A DNA stretch of 64,000 bases from JAGNXB01 sp942490895 (GTDB taxonomy: Bacteria; Bacteroidota; Bacteroidia; Chitinophagales; Saprospiraceae), in contig CALNZC010000029.1 in the NCBI GenBank assembly GCA_942490895.1, forward strand, positions 1 to 64,000. Reading direction: 5' to 3'. A program made the position numbers and the translations under genes. Every line of letters starts with the position of its first letter. Positions within the stretch are counted from its first letter, which is position 1. Shown one piece after another: positions 10,043 to 20,900 of this stretch. Below the pieces are notes generated by a model. The model was given only the letters and a program-made list of their open reading frames with translations, ran no database searches and was not told the DNA's origin.

Positions 10043-10471
10043 TTAGATAGAAAGTAGGGTAACGGCTTCGTTATACCACTCATTCACTTTGTCCTTCTTC
10101 TTCGCCGGAGCATCAGCAACACCTGTTCCCAGGTACATTGCCTTCGCCGTCAACAAAGCCTCAGAAATGTGCATTCCATTGTTCAATCCATCCTGGATGA
10201 ACATGTAGAACTGCAACAAATACTTGGCTTCCTTGATCTGCGCATCTGGCGCCTGCTGCTGAACCAGAACATTCAACTGCTGAGTCAACGCATTGATCTC
10301 AGCCTGAATGGTCTGCCCTGCTTGAGGTGCAGATACCCAGTTCTTGTTGGGTTGTGGTGGAGCGATCAATGATCCGTTCGTCTGGGCCGTAGCCTCACTC
10401 GAGATCATCATCAGTCCACCCAACACCAGTGCCACCAGAATGACACGTGTTTTTGCAAAAAACTGCTTCAT
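10043..10471 (-). CDS. small secreted helical protein of unknown function
   Basis: A 142-aa protein starting at MKQFFAKTRVILVALVLGG, a typical Sec signal peptide ending in EATAQ. A longer frame reaches upstream to 10,561, but that ATG is followed by a non-hydrophobic stretch, so the start at 10,471 is preferred. The mature part has a proline/asparagine-rich lead-in and then two or three predicted amphipathic helices rich in Q, A and L (about 50-140). I recognise no family. It sits 46 bases upstream of the CUB/HYR giant on the same strand and downstream of leader copy B, so it is probably the first gene of that transcription unit. A partner or accessory role for the giant is an inference from position only. 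Confidence 0.75.
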   Translation of the reverse strand: MKQFFAKTRVILVALVLGGLMMISSEATAQTNGSLIAPPQPNKNWVSAPQAGQTIQAEINALTQQLNVLVQQQAPDAQIKEAKYLLQFYMFIQDGLNNGMHISEALLTAKAMYLGTGVADAPAKKKDKVNEWYNEAVTLLSI

Positions 10472-10701
10472 GGGTAAATAATTAAGGTTAAAAAAATTAC
10501 AAAAAACTCTTATACAGCACCTTATAGCCCAATCAAATTGAGCCTGAGGCATTGAATACACAACCTTGTGAATAGAAAATGTGCGCTACCAAATCCAAGA
10601 CGGCCACCTGTTGTGACCTGTTCGGATCCTGCTCAAAAGATCGAAGACAGGTGTCTCCCCGCACGCGCTGTAACTGGCAATAACATGCAGTACAGCTGTA
10701 G

Positions 10702-10752
10702 TTAGCCACGTTGAAAAGCAATCCAGAGCAATGGAGAAGCAAGCTTCGCCAT
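10702..10752 (-). CDS. possible 16-aa leader peptide, copy B
   Basis: A tiny open frame encoding MAKLASPLLWIAFQRG, placed 21 bases past the second hairpin of leader copy B. Its counterpart in copy A (289-236) has the same position, near-equal length and a shared I-A-x-Q near the end. It lies about 230 bases upstream of the start of the small secreted protein. Evidence for translation is the positional conservation only. Confidence 0.25.
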   Translation of the reverse strand: MAKLASPLLWIAFQRG

Positions 10753-10773
10753 ACAGCTCAACAGCTGATCAAC

Positions 10774-10871
10774 GCGACAATGTCGCAGTGTGTGGGTTTT
10801 TGGGAAAAAATTCCGAACGCCGGGGATGATTCGGCCTGTCGGAATAATCGGTGGATGAGGACACAAATGTA
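10774..10871 (-). promoter_or_regulatory. structured leader element, copy B
   Basis: On the minus strand, TACATTTG (10,871-10,864) fits the Bacteroidota minus-7 box TAnnTTTG. A hairpin follows with outer arms TCGGAAT/ATTCCGA (10,839-10,845 and 10,810-10,816), an inner GCCG/CGGC helix and a loop containing ATCATCCCC. Then come the constant box TTCCCAAAAACC (10,806-10,795) and hairpin GCGAC-loop-GTCGC (10,786-10,774). Everything except the outer stem is nearly identical to copy A at 408-313; the outer stem is different but still pairs. It lies about 300-400 bases upstream of the small secreted protein and the CUB/HYR giant, so it probably forms their long 5' leader. Function is unknown. Confidence 0.55.
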
Positions 10872-11853
10872 GAGGGTGAAATGATGCCGCGCATCAGGTC
10901 CGATCATTTGTAAGAATAATTTTTATTTCATCATGCATTAATCATTGTTAAAGTGATTGTTACATATAACAAAAACACACAATGTTTGAAAAAATATTTC
11001 ACACCGCCATAACCACTTCCTTTGAACGACATCAGCCGCTTCTCAGAACTACTCCACAACTGGAGCATCGCTATCCGGGAGCACTATAAACAGATCAATC
11101 CTACGCCTATCAGCTGCACTGCCAGGGCCTCTCACGCCCCATGCACGAAGGCCTGCCCCCCGTTTTTCATCCCGCGTTCAGGCCAAAGATCAACCGATCT
11201 CCGAAAGCATCCTGAACACCCCTCAGGTTTCGCCCTACGGCATGAGTATTCAGCACATCCCCCCCAGGGCTCTATCCGTATGACATCGAAACAAACTCGA
11301 TGGGACTCTCAAGGGTCGAAAGCCTTCCAATATGACTGCCAACAAAACCCCGGACGACTGTTGACTTCTACAGAAGAATGACACCTACAATAATTCATGA
11401 AAAAGAATGAATAAAATTGCGGACATTAAATCTATTTAAATCATCAGAAAAAACACTTCACACAATGAAATAAAATTCACCCTGAAAAAAATGCATTTAA
11501 CTGTGAAATAAAAAAATAGTCCTATTCAATAAAAAATAGAACACAAAATGATCTTGATCATGAAGATCTACGCTTTCCACAAATGACAACAAAAGACATA
11601 ACGCTGAATGCCCCATTACTTTCCGGGCCTCCAGGCATTATCCAATCCATAGGCCACCCCAGAATATACCCAGTCAATAAGTAGGGTTAAAATGAACTCC
11701 TTCCAGAACATTTTATCGAATGGGTCCGGGTCGGCGAATTAAAAATAACTGCACAAAAATAAATAAATCATCAATTTAAAATTTCCATCGCACAATGGAA
11801 ATTAAACCATGGATAAATAATATTCCTTGCCGAATGGTCCTAAAATAAAAAAA

Positions 11854-11879
11854 CCCCGGCCACTCATTTGTGACCGGGG
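11854..11879 (-). terminator. intrinsic terminator of the 3,097-aa giant
   Basis: A 10-bp stem (CCCCGGTCAC paired with GTGGCCGGGG on the minus strand, one wobble) with a 6-base loop is followed by a run of seven T, then ATTTTA. It lies about 30 bases after the stop of the minus-strand giant. Confidence 0.9.
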
Positions 11880-11910
11880 CACAGGCTCAATCCTGTTGCG
11901 TCAACAATCT

Positions 11911-14900
11911 TTAATCAAGCAGGCTCATCCTTCGGGTGAGTTGTTGCCCCTTGAATTGTAAGGTGTAGTAATACAGTCCCGCGCCTGGCAGATCACTGGC
12001 AAGAAGTTCTATCTGCTGATATCCCTTGGCATAGGAACGATCAGAACGATACACTTCACGGCCACTGACATCATGGATCATCAGGATCGCTCTGCCCTCA
12101 GAAGGCAGATGGAATCCGATCATCGTATGCCCGGTGAACGGGTTTGGAATGTTTTGGTACAAGGCCAGTTCTTCCAGTACCTTTTGCTGATCACGGAACG
12201 CCAGTTCAACACCGGTAAATCGCATCTCAGCACCTTCCTGGACATAGCCCTCAGCATTCAGGATCATCGAGTGGATGGACAACATCCGACTCAACAAGCC
12301 GGCACGCTTCACGCCAAATCGCAATCCAAATGCACGTTGACCTTCTGGCCATTCGCCATTCCAACTGAATGTGATCAAACCATCAGCGACGAATCGCACT
12401 CCGATATGATTCTCGTTCAGGACTCCATCCTCCATGCCCAGGAATTCCAGAGATGGATCAAAGCTTAACGTGAACTGGAATCCTTCCAGACCGGCAGTTT
12501 CGGATACCTCAAACGGTACAACCAATTCTTCACCAACTTCCAGGGCGCGTTCGTCACTCCAGAGAGTGGTCATGCCATCCTGGTTACGCGTCTCCGCTTC
12601 CTGGAATTTTGTCGTGACTGCATCACCATTGATGTCTCCGATCTTGATGCCGACAAAGCTTGCATTCACAACACCAGGTTGGACACTCAATTTCACCGTT
12701 TCCGGGAAAGGCGTCTTCCAGGGGTTCGTCGGGTTCGGGAAGATGAATGTCTCATCTACAAACCTCCAGGAGGTGTTGTCTGTGAATTGTTCACTGGCCG
12801 TCAACAAGGTCTTTCGCAGACTGATGATATCCGCAATGGATACACTTCCACTCTTGTTGACATCGGCAGCAATCAGACAATAAGGCGTCTGGATCTGCTT
12901 GATGCCCAGGATATGCTTCTGCATCAACAGAATATCGTACGTGGATACACCATTGAGTGCCTGAACATCCTTCTGCGGAACGACCGTGTAGGCATTTCCC
13001 GGAACCATGTTGGAGAAGTTGAACCAGCCATTCGCTGCAGACATGGTTTGCGCCATGTTCTGACCAGCCAAACTGATCGATACTTCTTCTACTTCCTTGT
13101 CCCATTCGGTTTGAATGATACCGGAAATGGATCCGTTCAAATTCGTCGTATCACAAGGTGCACCCATGTTGTTCTGGACATCGACAGACATCACACACAG
13201 GTCCCAGTTACCCGCTTCGTCACCAACCCAAACCGCCACAGCGACTGGATTACCAGCTTCATAATCCGCACAGGTAAACAGCAAGCTGTCTACAGTTTGC
13301 GCATCCGGAGCATTCTGGTTGACACCCACATCAGTGAATCGCTCGACCAGGATGGTCAGATTCTCATACACTGTACAGTTGTCATAGCTGTCACCAGATT
13401 CCATCGCCACTGCAGGTACAAGGACCTCACCGGAAACCGGCATCAGATCGACAGAAATTCCGTTTTGACAGATCGGTGTCGGCTTCTTCTTGTCCACAAT
13501 AGTAAAGAGGAATGCACAATTCGTATAGTTGCCACAACCATCCGAAACATGGTAGTAAGCCCGATGTGTACCCAGTGGCAACTTGCGAGTAAAGGCAAGT
13601 CCATTCCCACTCAGATCCACTGAACCATTATTGTGGACATCCACTGTCCAATTGACCTTCAATTGGTTTACCGGTGTACAGGCGTCATTAGCATCCAGAC
13701 TGATCGTCACTTCATTGCTATCACAATCTTCAGAGAAGCTTTCGATCGTGAAATCATTCGGACAGAACACAGCCGGAGGATCATTGTCGATCACCTTGAT
13801 GACCTGGACATACTTGAAGTATCCGTCACCATCATCCTCCCAGATATGGTCTTGCGCATCGATCACGATACCTCCTGTTGTGTATGGGCTATTCTGTTCG
13901 AATTTACACCAGTCCACAACCGTCCAGGTCCGAACGATCTTGTAACACGCATCAGGGACAACATCATAGATCTCATCGACAGAGCTCACGCCGACTAGTT
14001 CACAATCGCCGTTATGCTCTGCTTCTCCTGTTGCCTGAATATCATTCAGTTTGACACAGTTGGTGATGGTCACATCCTCAGGGAAGTTGACAATCAATGG
14101 TGTATCATCCGTCAGGCGGATCGTCTGAATGCATGTCTGGGTATTCCCGGATGGATCCTCCACTGTCCATTGACGGCGAATCTCCTGATCTTCTGCACAT
14201 TGTGCCTTCTCATCCAGATCTTCGTAGTCGATAGCCAGTCCGCAGGCAGAAGCATTATCCGTCGCCCACGGCTGCAAGGCCAATGGCGTTGCATAGGTGA
14301 TCTCCAGGCTCAGCTTCTTCACCAGACCGGATCCTCCAGCAACTTTATCCCGCACCAGGAACTTCCATTCACCGTTTGGTACCTGACCATTCAGCAGGGA
14401 AAGAATGGCACTCTGTGGCTTCTGGATTCCGAAAATAGCAATTGGACTTCCCGCACAACTGAAGGCACTTCCACCATCGTCAAAGACGACATTGACATTG
14501 GCCTTGGTCTTGCCGCATCCAGCTCCATTGAAGAGAATGAGCTCAACACCATTCGGCGCGATCAGACGAATATCCAGCTGATCAACCACTTCATGATCAA
14601 TCTCGATACCAACATTCACATCCGTGATCAGACCTGTCGTTGGCAAACCAGACACGATCTTGGAGAACCAATAATCATTGTCATAGGCCGCAGAGATCGC
14701 CTGATCAGGTGTCAATGTGAAAACAGATGTCTGTGGGTCTGTCGCAGTCAGATCCTCTGAACACATGACAGAGATATCTTCTGGACAATGGATGACCGGC
14801 TTGATCTTGTCATTCACGGTAACTTCCATCATACATTCGTTCTCTGGCTCATTGGCATCGTGAATACCATCGTGATCCGTATCGACCCAGACCTTCATTG

Positions 14901-17900
14901 CCACCATGACCGGACCATTGGTCACATCACAGCAGTAAAAAGGCACAGAAGGGGCGTAAACAGTCGCATCATCTCCAGGACATTGTGCATTGTCCATGCG
15001 ACGAACATGGAAAGTCAGGTCCTGATTGCAGTTGTCATGGCTGCCATCATCAAATGTTTTGGCGTAGATCACTGTCTCTGATTCGATCAAAGACACGACG
15101 ATCTTGTCATTACACACCGCTACCGGTGGCTCTGTATCCTGGATGGAGACATTCAAGCTACAGGAAGAAATATTCCCGCAATTATCCGTTGCCGTATAGG
15201 TCACAGTATGGTTGCCATAAGGCACGTTGAAATAGGCGCCATTACCCACCTTTTGGGTCAATACACCTCCTGCCAGCACACTGGTTTGCAGGACCAACTT
15301 GGTCGGTACTGTACAGTTGTCTGTAATATTGACCGTTGGTGCAAAAATGGTCGCCCCACATCCTTGCCAGGATGGATCTACGATCACAATTTGCTTCGGT
15401 GTTGGACAGGATATGGCAGGGCCAATCTTATCTGATACCACTACGGTCTGCACAGTAGATACCATAGCACCTGTGCAATTGTCCATGACCATCCAGGTCC
15501 GCATGACCTTGAAGCTGTTGTCACATACCGGGATAAGCTTATCCTGGTAAGATGTGACCAACTCACAGTATCCACTGACAGGTTTGCCATCGATGCTCGG
15601 CTTGCCCGTATTCTCCGGAGAGGTATTGGCATTTCCGCAAGGCAGTGAAGGCAAAGCGATGTCATCCAGGTTCAGTGGCCAGACCACATCAGCGACAGTT
15701 GCTTTGATCAGGAAGATATCCTGCATACAGCTCACCATCATACCGTTGTGCTTATCCACAGCATACCAGACACGGTGAAGGATCTCCGCATACATCGGGT
15801 CGCAAGTCAAAACCTCCGGCATTTCACTGAAAGTCAGGGTGACATTATCCACTCCGCAATTGTCATACAGATCCGGATAGCCGATGGAACCAGGATCTAA
15901 TGCATCATTATTACAACTGACAGTTACATCAGCGCAGGTCAGAACGGGTGGCAATTTGTCTTCCACAAAGATCTTACCCCAACAGGAATTGCCGGAAATA
16001 GGATCCGTAACTTTCACAGTAAAGGTCTTTCCAACATCACCACAATCGACAATGGGTTGGAATTTCCCATCGATCATGACGAGATACTGATCATAACAAC
16101 CGTAGCTGCCTTCCAGGATATCGTCACCGGTGATCACAGCGATGCCGTTCTCATCCAGGGATACGTTTGCCTTGTTATTGCAATTCATATCCTGTGGTGG
16201 ATTCGGGAAGATCTTCAACTGCTGTGACACATCCTGCACACAACCCGGGAAGGCCGGTGAAGGCTGGTCGTTCGCGGCATTATACCGGTAGCGAATAAAA
16301 TAGTCGCCCGGAGTCAAACTGGCCGGAGCCAACTGCGTGATATTACTCTGTACCACGACACCGATTGTATTGAGAATATCAAAGCGGTCAGATTCCTTCA
16401 CACCCGGAGTAACCGGTTGTGTGGGATAGGTCGCCGAACCACTCAGCTGAACCGCCGGGTAGTTGATACAGTAATTATCAAAGACCTGACTGCCGATCGT
16501 AGGATCAGGATAGTAGCAAGTATTAGATACTTGCCCCACAACCAGACCATTGGTCACTGTCAGATTATACCCCAGAGCATCAATATGGACACCGAGTAGT
16601 TCATAGATACTCGTGCCATTGCCTTGTGGCATTTCTGTCAGCAGAAATCCTGGGATCAATGCGATCGGGGCCGCAGGAGGCGCAGCGGATGAATTCCGAT
16701 ACAAACCTGAAACAGCTGAGATCGTCCATATCTGGCTACTTGGAGCAGTAACTCGGATCACTTCATTGAACTGACCATTGGTCAGAGTTGTCGCGTTTCC
16801 TTCATTACCCCGGCAAGCACATGGATCAGTGATCTTGACATCACAATCCAGAATATGAGTTCTCACCACCACTGGATCACTATTACATGTGCCATTCATC
16901 GTAACGACGTAGACAACTTGTACACCCAGGGTGTGATTCGGTGTATAGAACTGACTGTTTGCACCGGAGATCTGCGCTGCAGCTACCGGGATCGTCAATC
17001 CAGCATTTGTAAACCATTTGAACGTCGCACCTGCATATCCGGATGGATCTACAGCCATGACAGAAGCAATGGTTTCTTCATCACAATAAGTCGAATCTGC
17101 TACCGAGACGTTGGGTGCAGGTGTCGGAATCAATGTGATGGTAAATGAACAGGTATCCATATTCCCCGCTTCATCAGAGAGGTAAAGATCGACACCTTGT
17201 TGGCCTCCCAGCTTATTGCCAAAACTGAATCCGGCAATTGGAGACTGGACCTTACCCAGGTCTCCCTCGGCTGTGCAATTGTCAGAAAGATCCAGGCCGA
17301 TAAAATAATCGGGCAGGGCAAAACTGCAATTGGCATTCGGGCGCACCGTGACATCCGGAGGACATACGGCAATCACCGGGTTTTCGATATCCCGTAAGGT
17401 CAGATTCACGCGACAGGTATCACTGACATTGCCAGCCACATCATGGACCACCAGGGTCACTTCTTGAACAAAGCCATGTTGGCCGCCAAAGAAGCTACCG
17501 GCAAGCGGAGTCTGAATTGTGTCAGCAATGACACAGTTATCACTTGTCTTAAAATCCAACACACCCGAGAGATCCGGTACAGTGCCCGTGCACGTACCTG
17601 GATTGGTATCGACCGTCAGGTCGGCCGGACAGCTGGTGATCACTGGAGCCTCCGTATCGTCAAGGGTCAGTTTGACGATACATTGGATCACATGACCACC
17701 ACTATCCGTTGCCGAAACCGTGATGTCAAATACCTCTCCATGAGCCGTGCCGATAGAGCTACCTGCAACCGGATCCTGGGTGAATTCCAAGGGACAATTA
17801 TCCTTTGCGATCAATCCTCCAGTCAAATCAGGCACCAACCCGGAGCACAATCCTGGCTCGGTAAGAATAGTGACATCATCTGGACATTTGACCAATTCTG

Positions 17901-20900
17901 GTTCTTGTGTATCGAGGACCATCACGTCAAAGACGCAGACCTCAGAAATATTCATGCTTTCGTCGACCGCGATGATATGCACCTGGGTCAAGCCGAAATT
18001 GTAGAGTTTACTGGAACCGGTACCCGGCAAGGGATCATCTGATGTTTCAGGAGTCGCTGGCATACCAAACGTACTCTCAATATCATTTCCGCCAAACACC
18101 GTTGCGCCAGTTGTCCAATGCCAGATGGTGATGCCTGAAGCCAGTTCACAATCATCTATAGCCAGGGTCGGCGACCAGTTGACTTTTGCACCACAGACAT
18201 CCGGATCGTTCCCCACCATGATATTGTCATGGCAGTTGGTGATCACAGGAGGGAGCGGATCTTTAATCGAGATATTCGTTTTACAGGTATCTGTCAGACC
18301 GACCACATCCGTGACAGTCAACGTCACAGTAATCGTATCTCCAGCGTCAGCACAGGTAAATTGTGTGCGATCCAGGACTATGTTCTGAATTCCGCAATTG
18401 TCCGAGCTGCCGTCATCAATATCAAGTGGACTGATGGTAGCAGCACCATTTACCAATACCAGGATGTAATCATCCACACATTGAGCGACCGGAGGCGTGG
18501 TGTCCTGCACATGGACGATCATCGTACATGTGGAGGTATTCAAATCGACATCTGACACCGTAAAGGTGATGATGTGATCATTATCCGGACCAGGCAGAAA
18601 TGTTCCAGATGCTGGGGACTGCGTAATGGATATTGTGGCCTGCAAATGACTGGAACAGTTATCTGTTGCTACAATGCCGGATGTCCAATCCTGTACTTCT
18701 GCTTCGCACATCGCATTGGCATAAAGTGTTGGATTCAATCCGTCATTACAATTGGTAATAATCGGTGCTTCGTTGTCACTCACCGTGATGGAGAAACTGC
18801 ACATGGCCATATTTCCACCGCCGTCCACCACCATATAGGTGACTGCATTGGTATTCGGAGAAATAGCAACATTATCCAGTTTACCTGATCCGGTCGATTG
18901 GCCATAAATATTATTGACCAGGGTCCAATCCAGAGACACGATATCGCAATTGTCGTCACTTATAGGTGCGGTATTCTGGAAGAACACTGCACAGTCGCCT
19001 GTCACATTGTCTACAGTTATTCCCCAATCGATGGCCTCCTGATTCAGGCCCGTTCCATCTGTATTGACCACCATGTTCGGTGGACATTCAATGGTTGGAG
19101 GGGTGACATCATTGACGCGGATTAACTGCACACAAGTGCTCATCAACCCACATTCATCCGTAGCAGTCCAGGTGCGATTGATCGTGTATAGATTCGGAGG
19201 CGGACCAGAGGTCTGCACATCACTATACCCCACTGTTGCAATACCGCAATCATCTGTTGCAGTGGCCAAACCCGTTGCAACCGGTAACATATTTTCATCA
19301 CATTCAACCGTTGTATTGGCTGGACAGGTGATATCCGGTGGTGTTTGATCTTCCACCTGAATGACTTGTACATAAGGATCACTGACATTTCCACAAGAGT
19401 CGACTGCCCACCAGTTTCTGGTGATGGTCATTTCCTGAGGGCAAGCACCGGGAGTGGTCATATCCATCCAGTATAATCCGGCCAGGTCACCGGGTACCGG
19501 TGCGCCTTCCGGCTGAATAGGAATATTGACAACACATGCATCAAAATCCCAAAAGACATCGACATCATCGAGCTGACTGGGGTTGGACACATCGCCTCCC
19601 AAATCCATTGGATCCGGATTGGCTGTACAGCTGATCGTCGCATTCAGATTTGGAGCATTGGGATGAATGGCCAATGCTGCACGATCTTCTATAGTGATCA
19701 GTTGTTCGTAATAGCTGGTGTTTCCACAGCCATCCATCATTTCCCAGACCAGGTTTACCCGAAGGGTACAAGGCAACATCGATGCATCCTTGGAGGAAAG
19801 GGAATAATTCAATTCTACTGAAGCACCTCCACAGGCATCATTGGCTGTAGGGGCCGGAAGATATTCCACCTCAGTCCCGTTCAGGTGACTGAACACAAGG
19901 TTGAATCCATCAAAGGTGAGGAACTGATTGATGTTCGGACCAATAAACAGATCTTCAGGACACATATGCAGATGGTTGGTGCCATCGTGGAAGTCGGTAT
20001 AATCCAATATCACTCCTGCATTCAAAGCTCCAGGAGCCTGATTCGCTGCAGGAGGCGTATTATCGATCACCTCGATCACCTGTAGGCAGGTGTAAGTGTC
20101 CATACAATTGTCCTCAACAGACCAGATCCGATTGATGGTGAACTGGTTATCCGAACAGGAACCATTATTGGTTTTGTTCGACGTATCCATATAGTCTGGA
20201 ATCCCTGCTGGCAGGCAGAGTGGATCAACATCCACCATTGGATTACCTGTATTCACAGGCAAAAAGGGTGCTAGCGCACAATCCACTGTGGCATCCATTG
20301 GACACGCGATCGGTGTGTTATATTCAATGGTCAACACCGGACGATGTGCCGGGTCTGGGGCCTCCGAACTGCCAAACAAGTTGACAACCATCGGAACTCC
20401 CGCTTCGTCGGTGACTTTAATGAGTAATCCCTGATTGGTCTGGATCCCATTGATCCAGTCTTCAACCAAACCGGTGATCATCCAATCATAGGTCCCTGTA
20501 CCTGCAGCGACATTGGCTGATCCAGCGGCTACCGGATCAAAATCACCACCAGGAACTGCCCATGCCGTCATCGCGACACGTTCAGCCCAGGAAACCTGAC
20601 CGGTGGCGCCACATTCAACACCTTCAGTCCAGTCCGCGGTGACACGATGAACCGAAAGGTTTTGGGCCATCGCTGCACCGGACTGCTTGTACAGTGTCAG
20701 GGTTGCAGAAGTCACCATAGCAGATGCCGGTATTTGACTCAAGTCAAAATACAGGATACCCCGCTCCAGATCGTTGACCGAATTTCCAATCTCCAGTGAC
20801 GCACAGCCACCGTGATTGTAGTATTCGTCTCCAACCTGAGAACGCAGGTAAGCATCTCTTGAAGCGGTTACCGTCTTAGAAACCGGCAACAAGACTGCAC

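Larger units (their letters stand above)
10562..11853. other. gene-free stretch with leader element
   Basis: About 1.3 kb between the small secreted protein and the terminator of the 3,097-aa giant. The only supported content is the leader element at about 10,690-10,895 on the minus strand. A G+C-richer patch at 11,020-11,390 has an open frame on the plus strand with no recognisable protein features. The rest is AT-rich. Confidence 0.6.

Noticed and set aside
11022..11381. 119-aa plus-strand ORF between the giants
   Set aside because: Low-complexity, Ser/Pro/His-rich product with no family; no start context.
12679..13623. Long plus-strand ORFs inside the 3,097-aa gene (also 14,014-14,760 and 17,443-18,042)
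   Set aside because: They are shadows of the minus-strand gene, which has clear domain homology throughout; the plus-strand products have no recognisable features.
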